This document shows positions 17,018-26,084 of a stretch of 64,000 nt of DNA, piece after piece. Each line of letters begins with the position of its first letter. Positions within the stretch are counted from its first letter, which is position 1. This DNA is from S015-6 sp964384945. GTDB lineage: Bacteria; Desulfobacterota; DSWW01. The DNA is taken from positions 84,766 to 148,765 of the forward strand of contig CAYLMK010000014.1 in NCBI GenBank assembly GCA_964384945.1. The letters are read 5' to 3'. The notes under the pieces were generated by a model, which was given only the letters and a program-made list of their open reading frames with translations, was not told the DNA's origin and searched no databases. A program made the position numbers and the translations under genes.

Positions 17018-17443
17018 ATGTTCGAGAAGATCGATCGCATCGCCATCGCCGTCAAGGACCTTGAAAAAGCAACGGATTTCTTTTCCGACCTCCTGGGCAT
17101 CGATTTCGACATCGTCGGTTCGAGCCCAAAGCTGGGAATGCGGGGGGGGTACAGCGCCTGCGGCCTGGAGTTGATCGAGCCGACCCACCCGGATTCAATC
17201 ATCGGCAGGTTCCTGGAGCAACGAGGGGAAGGCTTGTGGGCGCTGGTGCTCAAAGTGAAGAATATGGATGAAATGATAAAGAGGTTCGAGGCAAAGGGCC
17301 TCCAGGTGGCCGGAGACGTCACGGTCGGGGCCATGCGTGAAGTCGCGTTCCACCCCAAGGGCTCTTATGGAGTCGAACTCGTCCTCGCGGAGTATCCCGA
17401 AAAGCATGGGGCCACCGTCGCCGCTCTGGCCAAGAAGGATTAG
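17018..17443 (+). CDS. VOC/glyoxalase-fold protein (methylmalonyl-CoA epimerase-like)
   Basis: A 141-residue protein of the vicinal-oxygen-chelate superfamily: two beta-alpha-beta-beta-beta units, beginning KIDRIAIAVKDLEKATDFFSD and ending GVELVLAEYP. The pattern resembles methylmalonyl-CoA epimerase, but I cannot see all metal-ligand His/Glu residues with certainty, so the reaction stays open. GGGGAGGAACC before the ATG at 17018 supports that start; longer open frame upstream overlaps the nitroreductase gene. It lies 25 bases after the ferredoxin-nitroreductase gene. Confidence 0.7.
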   Translation: MFEKIDRIAIAVKDLEKATDFFSDLLGIDFDIVGSSPKLGMRGGYSACGLELIEPTHPDSIIGRFLEQRGEGLWALVLKVKNMDEMIKRFEAKGLQVAGDVTVGAMREVAFHPKGSYGVELVLAEYPEKHGATVAALAKKD

Positions 17444-17471
17444 CCCACACATTTCATGACGAGGGAACAAG

Positions 17472-18236
17472 ATGAGACTGTTGAACAAGGTGTGCGTCGT
17501 CACAGGAGCGAGCCGCGGAATCGGAAGGGCCATCGCCCTGGGCTTTGCCCGGGAAGGGGCGGATGTGGTCATCGCGGCCAGGACAGAGGTCCAAAAGGAT
17601 GAACGGCTGCCCGGAACGATCCACACGACGGCACAAGAGGTGCGCGCTCTGGGCCGCCGCGCCCTGCCGGTGAGGGTGGATGTACGGAATGAGGAAGATG
17701 TAGACCGGATGGTCGCCATGACCATGGAGGAATTCGGCAGGCTGGACGTGATGGTCCACAACGCGGCCGTCGCATTCTGGAAAAAGCTTTGGGAGACCCC
17801 CACCAAACTCTGGGATCTGGTGATCGGCGTCAACCTGCGGGGGGCCTTTCTTTGCGCAAGGGCCGCCCTTCCGCACATGATCCGCCAGAAGAGCGGGAGC
17901 ATCATCAATATCTCGTCGCCCGGGGCCGACATCGGCGGGAAGATCGACGGGGGAATGGCCTATTCCGCGTCCAAGGCCGGTATCGAGCGACTGAGCAACG
18001 GCCTCGCCGAAGAGGTGCGGGAGTACGGTATCGCGGTGAACTGCCTGAAACCCGCCGGGTTCGTGGAATCGGAAGGCGCGCGATACTGGAGCCCTGCCGA
18101 TACCGACTTTTCACAATGGGAACCCCCGGACCTGATGGTCAAGGCGACGCTGTTTCTGGCCACGCAGACCTCTGCCGGCGTCACAGGCGGAATCTTTACG
18201 GAGAAGCAACTGGCGAAAGAATACAACCTGGACTGA
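17472..18236 (+). CDS. Short-chain dehydrogenase/reductase
   Basis: A 254-residue classical SDR. The cofactor motif TGASRGIGRA is at the N-terminus, the HNAAVAFW segment follows, and the active site has Ser in INISSPGAD and Tyr-x3-Lys in YSASKAG. It probably oxidises or reduces a hydroxy/keto group on an acyl-CoA or cyclic alcohol. Cofactor preference and substrate cannot be read from the sequence. It begins 28 bases after the VOC gene on the same strand. Downstream, two hairpins separate it from the next gene. Confidence 0.85.
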   Translation: MRLLNKVCVVTGASRGIGRAIALGFAREGADVVIAARTEVQKDERLPGTIHTTAQEVRALGRRALPVRVDVRNEEDVDRMVAMTMEEFGRLDVMVHNAAVAFWKKLWETPTKLWDLVIGVNLRGAFLCARAALPHMIRQKSGSIINISSPGADIGGKIDGGMAYSASKAGIERLSNGLAEEVREYGIAVNCLKPAGFVESEGARYWSPADTDFSQWEPPDLMVKATLFLATQTSAGVTGGIFTEKQLAKEYNLD

Positions 18237-18253
18237 GTTTCACAATCGCAATT

Positions 18254-18330
18254 CCTTCTCCCCTCTGGGGAGAAGGTCTGGATGAGGGCAGCTCGATTCA
18301 CACCCTTGCCCTCTCCCTCAAGGGAGAGGG
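18254..18330. repeat. Paired GC-rich hairpins (REP-like intergenic element)
   Basis: Two perfect hairpins lie in the 151-base gap between SDR and flavoprotein genes. The first has 10-bp arms (18254-18263 and 18267-18276) and a 3-base loop. The second has 10-bp arms (18309-18318 and 18321-18330) around 2 bases. Both are built from CTCTCCC/GGGAGAG-type sequence, as in dispersed intergenic repeats of many proteobacteria. They may also limit transcription or protect the 3' end of the upstream message. Confidence 0.6.
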
Positions 18331-18387
18331 TGGGCCGCTTCTGCATGTCGAATGAGACTTTGAACAAATCGAACGGAGAAGAGGTGC

Positions 18388-19740
18388 ATGGAACATTGGG
18401 ACGTGATCATCGTGGGCGCAGGCTACGGAGGCCTCTGTTCCGGAGCGCTGCTGGCCCGTGCCGGCAAGAAGGTTCTGGTGTTGGAAAGGGACGGCACCAT
18501 CGGAGGACGGGCCAAGAGTCTCGAGTATTCCGGTCAGATCCTCGATGACGGGGCCCACATGATCTCCAGAGCCGGACACCTGGAGGCGACCTTTGCAGAC
18601 CTTGGGCTCGAGCTTCCCGAATTGATCACCATGACGAAGAGTCAGATCTACCATGAGGGCAAGTGGAAAGAGCCCCGAGAGATGTTCACCACCGACATGT
18701 ACAACAAGGTCTTCGCGGCCATGATGAGCCTTTCCCAGGAGGAGGTCTCGCGGCTGGACGACGTGCCCCTGAGCAGGTGGGTGGAAAGCGTGTCCGACGA
18801 TCCCGGCATACGAATGCTCTTCTTTTACCTGGGCTGCGCTACCAGCGTGGGAAACCGGTTCGAGACTTATTCCACCGGGGAGATGATCTATATTCTGCGG
18901 GAGATCGTCGAGAGCGGACGGAAGCTGAGTCAGCTGGGCGCGGTGATCGCACGGGGTGCGAGAAGCCTTCTCGGGCCTCTGGCCGCGTATATCAACGACC
19001 ATGGCGGTGAAATACGCCTGAACGCGCCCGTGGACAGCGTGCAGATCGACCGCGGCCGGGCGGTCGGGGTGAATGTGGAGGTGGGGGAGCGCATCTTTCA
19101 CAGCCAGATCATGGGCGTGGAAACGATCCGGGCGGACTTCGTGATCGTCACCTTGCCTTTGTGGGATCTCTTCCGTGTGCTGGATGAAAGCGCGTTCCCG
19201 CGCTGGTGGGTGGACTGGGTCAACTGGATCGCGGGCAAGGTCAGCCATGCCTGGAGCATCATCTACGCCCTGGACGAACCGCTCTTTGACATGGGCGCCT
19301 TCCGCTGGGCGCCGAACCTGCCGGAATCCGGTTTTTCCGGGATCTTTTTCCCCATGCCCACCTACGGAGACGCGGTGAACCAGTACCAGTTCCATGTTTC
19401 CTATCAGGGCCACTACGACGAGATGCCCGACCTCTTCCAGCGGAACCGGGCAAGGGTGAAGCGCGAGATCCGGGATACCATCGACATGCTCGAGCGGGAA
19501 TCGGTGCAGCTCTTTCCAAAGCTGAAGGGTGCGCACCATTGGCGCGTGGCCCATGCGGGAGTGTACGGCATTGCGCAGTCCCCCGGGTTTGTCGGATCCA
19601 AACGCCCTTCCATGCGACCGCCGCACGTGAAAAATCTCTTTCTTGTCTCGAACACGGTAAGCGAGGCCAGGGGGGTGAGCACCCAGGGCGTTGCCAAGTG
19701 CGCCAGGCGGGCCACAGATGCCATCCTGAGCGGTTCGTAG
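18388..19740 (+). CDS. FAD-dependent oxidoreductase (CrtI/phytoene desaturase-like)
   Basis: A 450-residue flavoprotein with an N-terminal dinucleotide-binding motif (VIIVGAGYGGLCSGALLA) and the GGRAKS block typical of the CrtI / amine-oxidase-like superfamily. A C-terminal segment (NLFLVSNTVSEARG) closes the FAD site. It has no signal peptide. The gene ends 18 bases before the AOR gene, so the two are likely to be cotranscribed. It could desaturate an alicyclic or isoprenoid substrate. The role is inference, as the family covers many reactions. Confidence 0.75.
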   Translation: MEHWDVIIVGAGYGGLCSGALLARAGKKVLVLERDGTIGGRAKSLEYSGQILDDGAHMISRAGHLEATFADLGLELPELITMTKSQIYHEGKWKEPREMFTTDMYNKVFAAMMSLSQEEVSRLDDVPLSRWVESVSDDPGIRMLFFYLGCATSVGNRFETYSTGEMIYILREIVESGRKLSQLGAVIARGARSLLGPLAAYINDHGGEIRLNAPVDSVQIDRGRAVGVNVEVGERIFHSQIMGVETIRADFVIVTLPLWDLFRVLDESAFPRWWVDWVNWIAGKVSHAWSIIYALDEPLFDMGAFRWAPNLPESGFSGIFFPMPTYGDAVNQYQFHVSYQGHYDEMPDLFQRNRARVKREIRDTIDMLERESVQLFPKLKGAHHWRVAHAGVYGIAQSPGFVGSKRPSMRPPHVKNLFLVSNTVSEARGVSTQGVAKCARRATDAILSGS

Positions 19741-19758
19741 CCTGCGGACGAGGTTTTG

Positions 19759-21684
19759 ATGACTTCCGACATTTTCGGGTGGTGCGGGAAGATCCTCAAG
19801 GTCGATCTCACGCATGGACAGACCGCCGACCTGGACACGAGGGACTATGCAAGCCGCTTCCTCGGGGGTCGCGGCATCGCTACCCGGATCTACTGGGAGG
19901 AAGTCGCACCCGACGTCGGCGCCTTCGACCCGGAGAACCGCCTGATCCTGATGAGCGGGCCCCTGGGAGCCACGGGCGTACCCGGCGCATCCCGCTTTTC
20001 GGTTATCGGCAAGTCCCCGATGCGGATGCCGGAGGGCTTCTGTTACGGGAACATGGGGGGCTATTTTGGCCCGGCCCTGAAGAAGGCCGGCTATGACGGG
20101 GTCGTCGTCACCGGACGCGCAAAGCGGCCCAGCTATGTCTGGATCAACGACGGCAAGGCCGAGATCCGGGATGCCTCGGCCCTCTGGGGCAAGGGCGCCT
20201 ATGAAGTGCGTGACCGGTTGAGGGAGGTTCATGGAGAAAGGGTGCGTTTCGTGACCACAGGTCCGGCCGGCGAGAACCGATGCCGGACCGCCACCCTTCT
20301 GACCGACCACGAGGGGAGCGCCACGGGCGGGTTCGGGGCGGTCATGGGCTCGAAGCATCTCAAGGCGATCGCCGTGGTCGGAACGGGGCGACCCAAGGTG
20401 GCTCAACCGCAGAGACTCATCGAGCTGAGCAACCTGGCGCGCCGTTTGAGCGAGCGAGGGCTCCTGCTGGTGCCCCTGCCCAAGGAGCAGATGCGCTACG
20501 CGGGAAAGGCGGCCTGCTACCAATGCGGGCTCGATTGTTTTCGGGGATTGTTCCGAACTGCGTCGGGCAAGGAAGCGGTGCTCAAGTGCCAATCCATGAT
20601 CTTCTACATGCCGTGGACCGGGCGAAGGCCCGGCGGGACGATCGAAACCGCTGTCGACGCCACCAAAGTCTGCAACGATCTGTGCCTCTGCACCATGGAA
20701 ATGGAGAATGTCATTCAGTGGCTGGACGAGTGCCACCGTGCCGGGATCCTCACGGAGGAGGAAATCGGCCTGGAGATGTCCACCCTGGGCACTCTGGCCT
20801 TCATCGAGAAACTCGCCGCCATGATCGCCAGTCGGCAGGGTTTCGGGGACATCCTGGCGGAGGGCCTCCTCAGGGCGGGGGAAAGGCTCGGCGAGAGGGC
20901 AAGGGCCCGCTTCACCGAGCGCGTCGCAGGGGTCGGATTCGGCGAATCCTATGCACCAAGGCAATACGTCACCAACGCCATGTTGTACGCCCTGGAGCCG
21001 AGGCAGCCCATGTCCATGCTTCACGAAGTGAGCTTCCTGATTGCCCGCTGGCTGCTCAACCGCCTCAAGCCGGAACTCTCGCCCACTTCGGCCGAGGTCT
21101 TCCGTGCCGCCGCCACGCGTTTCTGGGGGAGCGACAAGGCATGGGATCTGACGACCTATGAAGGCAAGGCCCTCGCCGCCGCGAGGATTCAGGATCGCAC
21201 GTATGTAAAAGACAGTATCCTGCTCTGCGATTTTGCCTGGCCCATCATGGACTCGAAGAACACACCGGACCATGTCGGCGACCCCACCCTGGAGAACAGG
21301 CTCTTCAGCGCGGCCACCGGCATCGAAACCGACGAGGCAGGGCTGCACACTTACGGAGAACGCATATTCAACCTGCAGCGGGGTATCCTGCTGCGGGAGG
21401 GATGGCGGCCCAAGGAATGGGACGTTCCAGCCGAATTCAATTTCACCGAACCCGCCCGCACCGACATGCTCAACCCCCACCTGCTCGTACCCGGCCCGAC
21501 AGAACAGCCGGTCTCTCTGATGGGGAATCTTCTCGACCGAGAGAAGTTCGAGCAGATGCGGAGGGAATTCTACGAACTGCGCGGATGGGATCCGGAGACG
21601 GGCCTGCAGAAGCGCCTGACCCTCGAACGCCTCGGGCTTTCCGACATGATTCCGGAACTCATGTCGAAGGGAAAGGTTGTCTGA
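19759..21684 (+). CDS. aor: Aldehyde:ferredoxin oxidoreductase-family tungstoenzyme
   Basis: A 641-residue AOR-family protein of normal length for the family. The N-terminal domain carries the tungstopterin-binding GGRGIATRIYWE and the GCCxxN-like PMRMPEG region, and the 4Fe-4S motif CYQCGLDC plus KCQS lies near residues 253-276. The family oxidises aldehydes with ferredoxin, and BamB of class II benzoyl-CoA reductase is a member, but none of the other Bam subunits is here. The ATG at 19759 follows a TTG also in frame. The close upstream flavoprotein suggests an aldehyde or enoyl redox step in region 2. Confidence 0.85.
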   Translation: MTSDIFGWCGKILKVDLTHGQTADLDTRDYASRFLGGRGIATRIYWEEVAPDVGAFDPENRLILMSGPLGATGVPGASRFSVIGKSPMRMPEGFCYGNMGGYFGPALKKAGYDGVVVTGRAKRPSYVWINDGKAEIRDASALWGKGAYEVRDRLREVHGERVRFVTTGPAGENRCRTATLLTDHEGSATGGFGAVMGSKHLKAIAVVGTGRPKVAQPQRLIELSNLARRLSERGLLLVPLPKEQMRYAGKAACYQCGLDCFRGLFRTASGKEAVLKCQSMIFYMPWTGRRPGGTIETAVDATKVCNDLCLCTMEMENVIQWLDECHRAGILTEEEIGLEMSTLGTLAFIEKLAAMIASRQGFGDILAEGLLRAGERLGERARARFTERVAGVGFGESYAPRQYVTNAMLYALEPRQPMSMLHEVSFLIARWLLNRLKPELSPTSAEVFRAAATRFWGSDKAWDLTTYEGKALAAARIQDRTYVKDSILLCDFAWPIMDSKNTPDHVGDPTLENRLFSAATGIETDEAGLHTYGERIFNLQRGILLREGWRPKEWDVPAEFNFTEPARTDMLNPHLLVPGPTEQPVSLMGNLLDREKFEQMRREFYELRGWDPETGLQKRLTLERLGLSDMIPELMSKGKVV

Positions 21685-21819
21685 AAGATGCCGGCCTCAC
21701 CAGGCGGCCCGACCCGGATGTGTTCAGAAAGGAGACTTGAGAGGAACAGGGTCCTCTTGTCGGCCGCAAAGGATGCAAGAAGGTAAGTCAGGTCCGTCGC
21801 ATACAGGAGGTCGAGCAAG

Positions 21820-22653
21820 ATGCCGGAACTGCAAGGGAAGGTGGGAATCGTCACGGGTGCCGGGCACGGAATGGGCGCGGCCCACGCGCTGGCCCTGGCC
21901 CGGGAAGGTGCGAGCGTTGCCCTGGTCGACATCTGCAAGGACAATCCCCTGGTCCCGCTTCCGGCTGCCACGCAGTCGGTCCTCGGAAAGGCCGCCGAAA
22001 GCATTACCGCCCTCGGCGCCAGGGCGCTCCCGGTCACGTGCGATGTAAGCAAGGCCGCCGAGGTGGAGGCCATGGTCAAGAGGGTGATGGACGAGTTCGG
22101 GCGGATCGACATCCTGGTGAACAACGCGGGCGTCTGCACGTTTGCCCCGTTCTGGGAGATCTCCGAAGAGCAGTGGGATGTGACCATGGACGTGAACCTC
22201 AAGGGGAGCTGGCTGTGCGCCAAGTACGTGGTTCCTCACATGATCGCCCGGAACTGGGGTCGCATCGTGAACATCGGCTCCATCGACGGGAGAAACCCCG
22301 AGCCGCTTCACGCCCATTACTGCGCTTCCAAGGGCGGCGTCCACACCATGACCCTGGCCATGGCCCGTGAGGTGGGGGCCTTCAACATCACGGTGAACTG
22401 CATCGCTCCGGGCGGGGTCATGACGCCCATGTTCCGGTGGACAGGGGAGGCCTTCGGCGCAGTGAGCGGAGGGACCCCCGAGGATTTCTACGCATACTTC
22501 AACAGAACGAAGACGATCATGAACCGGCAGGTCTATCCGGAGGACGTGGCCAACGTAATGCTCTGGCTGGTGCGTGAGGATTCCTGGACCTTGACGGGCC
22601 AGGTGTTCTACGTGGACGGAGGACTCAAGGGTCACGCATCCCCCTGGGAATAG
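21820..22653 (+). CDS. Short-chain dehydrogenase/reductase
   Basis: A 277-residue SDR with the cofactor motif TGAGHGMGAAHA, NNAGVCTF, and active-site Tyr-x3-Lys in HYCASKGG. The insert after the cofactor motif (DICKDNPLVPLPAATQS) is of the kind seen in mycofactocin-dependent or carveol-type SDRs, so a cyclic alcohol is a plausible substrate, but no mycofactocin genes are in the window. AGGAGG precedes the ATG. It lies 135 bases downstream of the AOR gene. Confidence 0.8.
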   Translation: MPELQGKVGIVTGAGHGMGAAHALALAREGASVALVDICKDNPLVPLPAATQSVLGKAAESITALGARALPVTCDVSKAAEVEAMVKRVMDEFGRIDILVNNAGVCTFAPFWEISEEQWDVTMDVNLKGSWLCAKYVVPHMIARNWGRIVNIGSIDGRNPEPLHAHYCASKGGVHTMTLAMAREVGAFNITVNCIAPGGVMTPMFRWTGEAFGAVSGGTPEDFYAYFNRTKTIMNRQVYPEDVANVMLWLVREDSWTLTGQVFYVDGGLKGHASPWE

Positions 22654-22744
22654 CCGGACGAATTGCCCCAGAGGCATGGAAGTGACTCCAAAGGGTGGAA
22701 GCGATGTCCTGTGGACCAATCCATCGCAACAGGGGGGCGTCACG

Positions 22745-23242
22745 ATGGAACGAGAGGAACTCGAGGCCAGGATCCGGAAGATCGAGGACGTGGAGGCCAT
22801 CAAGCAGCTCATGTGGAACTACTCCTACTGGCTCGACTACGGCGAGTTCGACAAGGTGATCGACTGTTTCACCGACGATGCAAAGCTCGATGTTCAGACG
22901 AGGGGGGAACCGGGAAAGGACGAAGCTGCGCTGAACTATGCGTGCGAGGGGAAGGAGGCGATCAGGGATTTCTACAACCTGGTCCGGCACGAAAAGGACC
23001 GGTTCTCTGCTTCGCACCTGATTCTGAACCCTGTCGTCAAGGTGGAAGGAGACAGGGCGACGGGGATCTTCTACCTGCTTGAGCCCACCGCGATCGTGCG
23101 GGCCATGTGGGGCCACGGCCGGTACGACATGAGATTCGTCAGGGTCGCCGGGGATTGGAAGATCTCGGTCTTCGGGTTTCTGTGGAACTTCAACACACCC
23201 TACGACGAAGGCTGGGGCAAGACCCGCCTGGCGATGCTGTAA
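22745..23242 (+). CDS. SnoaL-like (NTF2-fold) protein
   Basis: A 165-residue alpha+beta-barrel protein of the SnoaL-like/NTF2 superfamily: a long N-terminal helix (EDVEAIKQLMWNYSYWLDYG), then FTDDAKLDV, and a C-terminal sheet. Members include isomerases, dehydratases and non-catalytic proteins. It starts at 22745; an upstream in-frame ATG (22676) would add a poorly structured tail. It lies 91 bases after the SDR gene and probably acts on the same substrate. Confidence 0.7.
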   Translation: MEREELEARIRKIEDVEAIKQLMWNYSYWLDYGEFDKVIDCFTDDAKLDVQTRGEPGKDEAALNYACEGKEAIRDFYNLVRHEKDRFSASHLILNPVVKVEGDRATGIFYLLEPTAIVRAMWGHGRYDMRFVRVAGDWKISVFGFLWNFNTPYDEGWGKTRLAML

Positions 23243-23326
23243 CGAGGCGACGGCCGACCCCGTCTCCCTCCGCTTCCTCAGGCGTTCCGTGTGCGTTCCG
23301 TTCCGTAGTCATTGCAGGAGGCGACC

Positions 23327-23770
23327 GTGCTGCTGAATATCTGTATTTCACTATTTGTTATCATGGAATCGGCGAATGTTCTGGCCCTCTATTTCTATCC
23401 GGACACGAAACGATTCAATGGAATGGGCGTTTTCAAAGCCTGGCACAACATAAAGGATGATGAGCGATATGGGGACCTTGCCAGGTATTTGGTCAACTGG
23501 GTAGCCGGGGCAAAGCTCATTTTCCTTGCCCTCCTGATCGTCATCCTGTTTTTCGGGAGCCGTCAGGTAAAAGTCATTTCCTGCGCGGTCATGATCCTGT
23601 CCATCGCGAGCTTCTTCTGGCGGTTGTTTCCGATCATGAAGAAGATCGATAGGGAAGGCATGACAGACCCTCGGAATTACCACAAGACATTGGCCATAAT
23701 GATCACATCCATTATGGGACTGTTTCTCGTTGCCTTCCTTGTCGGCCTTCTTTCTATCAACAACCCATAG
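23327..23770 (+). CDS. Four-helix integral membrane protein of unknown function
   Basis: A 147-residue protein with four hydrophobic segments (roughly residues 2-22, 58-78, 80-100 and 122-143) separated by polar stretches. The GTG at 23327 is chosen because AGGAGG precedes it by 5 bases. Base composition is more AT-rich than its neighbours. I do not recognise a family. It lies between a SnoaL-like gene and an acyl-CoA ligase gene and starts 25 bases before the latter ends its leader, so it is probably in the same operon. Confidence 0.6.
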   Translation: MLLNICISLFVIMESANVLALYFYPDTKRFNGMGVFKAWHNIKDDERYGDLARYLVNWVAGAKLIFLALLIVILFFGSRQVKVISCAVMILSIASFFWRLFPIMKKIDREGMTDPRNYHKTLAIMITSIMGLFLVAFLVGLLSINNP

Positions 23771-23794
23771 AAAAAAAACCGGAGAGCGCAGGTC

Positions 23795-25366
23795 ATGCGG
23801 AAGCTGACATCCCTCGAGCGGAACCTCCTGAGCAGGAACGTCGTGGGGGATATCCTGCTCAAGTCGGCGGCCAGGCATCCGAACAGGCGAGTGCTCCGGT
23901 TCAGGCAGAAGAACTACACCTACCGGGAGATGAACGAAACGGTGAACCGGTGCGCCCACGGACTTGCAAGACTCGGCCTCAAGAAGGGCGACCGGGCGGC
24001 CATTCTCTCTCACAATTCAGACCACTTCATCATCTTCTGGTGGGCCCTGATGAAGATCGGAGCCGTCATCACGCCCGTGAACTGGATGCTGAAGGGCGAG
24101 GAGATCCAGTACATCGTCCATCACGCAGGAGCAAAGGCCCTTTTCGTTGAGGATGCGCTGGTTGCGAATGTCCTCGGCATCCAGGACGCGCTGCCGACGG
24201 TCAAGACCTTCGGAACCATCGAGCTTACAGGAGCCCGTGTCCCCGAGGGTTGGCTGAACATCGAAGAACTGTGGCGGGATGAACACCCGACGAGTGAGCC
24301 TCAAGTGGAGATCCACAACGACGATATGGCAACCCTGCTTTACACTTCCGGCACGGAGTCCGCGCCAAAAGGGGTCATGAACACACACGCGAACTTTCTC
24401 TCCACGATTCCGAGCGCACAGGCCGACATCCTGCTGCGACGCGAGGATGTGATGCTCGGGGGCATTCCGCTCTATCATGTTGCGGGCATGTGGATGTTTA
24501 CGGCTTGCTGCGCCCTGGGAGCATTGACGCTACTCGAGTACGTTCCCGATCTCAGAGAGATTCTGGAACTGACGCAGGAGGAAAAGGCCTCGCGCTGGTG
24601 CTGGCCCACTGCCGTCTACATCAACCTGCTGAACATGCCCGGCTTCGAGACATACGACCTGAAGTCTTTACGGGTATGTCAGATCTTCGGATCACCGGCC
24701 CCCCCTTCCTTGCTCGATCGATGGAGGCAGGTCGTCCCAGGGGTGATTTTCATGAACTCCTACGGGCAGACAGAGATGACGCCCCTTGGCGCAAGCATAG
24801 CCGCCGAGGAACTGGATAGGAGGCCCGATTCCGTGGGCAGGTCGATGTTGCCCGTGGAGCTGAGGATTGTCGGCCCGGACGACAGGGAGCTGCCCAGAGG
24901 GGAGGTCGGGGAAATCGTGGCGAGAGGGCCGAACATCATGCGAGGATACTACAGGGAAGAAGAAAAGACAGCCCTTACGCAGAGGGGCGGATGGCACCAT
25001 ACCGGCGACCTGGGAAGAATGGATGAGGAGGGCTATCTCTATTTCGTGGACCGGCTCAAGGACATGATCAAGACCGGCGGGGAAAACGTCGCCTCGGCAG
25101 ATGTGGAACTCTCCTTGTTCCAGCACCCGAAGGTCTCGGACGTGGCGGTTATCGGTTTGCCGGACGACGTCTGGGGGGAAGCCATAACCGCCGTCGTCGT
25201 GCCTGCGCCGGGGCAGAGCCTCCAGGAGGAGGAGATCATTGCCTGGTGCAAGCGGAACATGGCTCGATACAAAGTCCCCAAACGGGTGATCGTTGCGGAT
25301 GATCTGCCCAGAAATCCGAGCGGTAAGGTATTGAAGAGGGAGTTGCGAACAAAATATTCTTCCTGA
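23795..25366 (+). CDS. AMP-forming acyl-CoA synthetase
   Basis: A 523-residue ANL-superfamily acid:CoA ligase. Recognisable blocks are the ATP-binding LLYTSGTESAPKGVM, the NSYGQTEM core motif, HTGDLGRMDEEGY, and the C-terminal lysine motif NPSGKVLKREL. It activates a carboxylic acid to an acyl-CoA with ATP. The length and sequence suggest a medium-size or aromatic/alicyclic acid rather than acetate. It is the last gene of region 2 and is followed by a 718-base gene-poor stretch with a hairpin that could end the transcript. Confidence 0.85.
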   Translation: MRKLTSLERNLLSRNVVGDILLKSAARHPNRRVLRFRQKNYTYREMNETVNRCAHGLARLGLKKGDRAAILSHNSDHFIIFWWALMKIGAVITPVNWMLKGEEIQYIVHHAGAKALFVEDALVANVLGIQDALPTVKTFGTIELTGARVPEGWLNIEELWRDEHPTSEPQVEIHNDDMATLLYTSGTESAPKGVMNTHANFLSTIPSAQADILLRREDVMLGGIPLYHVAGMWMFTACCALGALTLLEYVPDLREILELTQEEKASRWCWPTAVYINLLNMPGFETYDLKSLRVCQIFGSPAPPSLLDRWRQVVPGVIFMNSYGQTEMTPLGASIAAEELDRRPDSVGRSMLPVELRIVGPDDRELPRGEVGEIVARGPNIMRGYYREEEKTALTQRGGWHHTGDLGRMDEEGYLYFVDRLKDMIKTGGENVASADVELSLFQHPKVSDVAVIGLPDDVWGEAITAVVVPAPGQSLQEEEIIAWCKRNMARYKVPKRVIVADDLPRNPSGKVLKRELRTKYSS

Positions 25367-25496
25367 TGAACTACCCGAGCCTTTTCATCAAACTTGCCCT
25401 CAAGCAAAAGAAGAAGAAACGGGTGAAGCGCCCGCGGTTCGACCAAGGATGGCCAGAAACCTGACGGCCTCTCACCGGATGAGCGAGCCCGCCATC

Positions 25497-25532
25497 TTTC
25501 TCGGCCTCGCCTTCCAGCGGAAGGCCGAGAAA
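25497..25532 (+). terminator. Hairpin downstream of the acyl-CoA ligase gene
   Basis: Perfect 11-bp arms (25497-25507 and 25522-25532) beginning TTTCTCGGCCT, with a second, competing stem CTTCC/GGAAG inside the loop. There is no long T-run after it, so termination may be weak. It lies 130 bases after the ligase stop. Confidence 0.4.
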
Positions 25533-25710
25533 GGCGGTTTCCCGGCATGGCAGCACGCCCCGCCCCCCCTCAAGCCATCTCGGCGTCGCATAGCGGACAA
25601 GGGCCGTGGACCGCAAGAACCAGGCGAGACAGGTCCGGCATGACCGCGGCCTGAGTCTGTTTCGGTTACCCTTGCGCACGCCGCTTTCCCTCTCCAAGCC
25701 GAGGAAATCT

Positions 25711-25751
25711 ACCGGGTACGTGCCGCGGCTCAGCCGCGGCACGTACCCGGT
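25711..25751. repeat. 41-base near-perfect palindrome
   Basis: Two 20-bp arms (25711-25730 and 25732-25751) that are exact reverse complements flank one central C. The arms begin ACCGGGTACG and end CCGCGGCT. No coding gene contains it. Such an element could be a dispersed intergenic repeat, a mobile-element end or a regulatory cruciform. Confidence 0.75.
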
Positions 25752-26021
25752 GACGTTGTTGACGCCGGACCCCAGTTCCCCGTACCGCCCCAACTGGATG
25801 AGGAACTTGCATAGGGTCGGGTTCCTTGGATAGGGCGTGAAGTGCGCAGGGTCAATGGGGCCGAGCCCATGAGCAGATCAAAGGCGTCGATCGGGTTGGT
25901 TCGAACGATCAGCCGGTCATCGCAACGGTCCGTGTCGAGCCGGCGCAGAGGAGCGTCGAACTTGCAGCCGGGCGCGACGCTCTGGACGATTTCGGAGAAA
26001 CCACACTCCGAGAGACCGCAC

Positions 26022-26062
26022 TTGACCCACCGGGCGTAACGGTATACTCTTCCGGTGATACC
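26022..26062 (+). promoter_or_regulatory. Promoter and inverted repeat before the toxin-antitoxin genes
   Basis: TTGACC (26022-26027) and TATACT (26043-26048) are 15 bases apart, slightly short for sigma70. An imperfect inverted repeat (GGTAT at 26041-26045, ATACC near 26058-26062) overlaps the -10 region. Autoregulation by the antitoxin, as is usual for such pairs, would fit. Confidence 0.35.
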
Positions 26063-26084
26063 ACCGTGAAAAGGGAGGAGCGCC

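Larger units (their letters stand above)
25367..26084. other. Gene-poor stretch between ligase and toxin-antitoxin genes
   Basis: No convincing gene in 718 bases. It holds a hairpin at 25497-25532, a long near-perfect palindrome at 25711-25751 and a promoter-like site just before the antitoxin gene. Several open frames are present on both strands, but none has a ribosome-binding site together with a recognisable product. Confidence 0.6.

Noticed and set aside
18298..21480. A 1060-codon open frame on the - strand
   Set aside because: Antisense to two clear genes (flavoprotein and AOR); composition is that of a mirror frame.
19759..21684. BamB subunit of a class II benzoyl-CoA reductase
   Set aside because: The protein is AOR-like, but no BamC-BamI homologues lie near it, so only the broad family is called.
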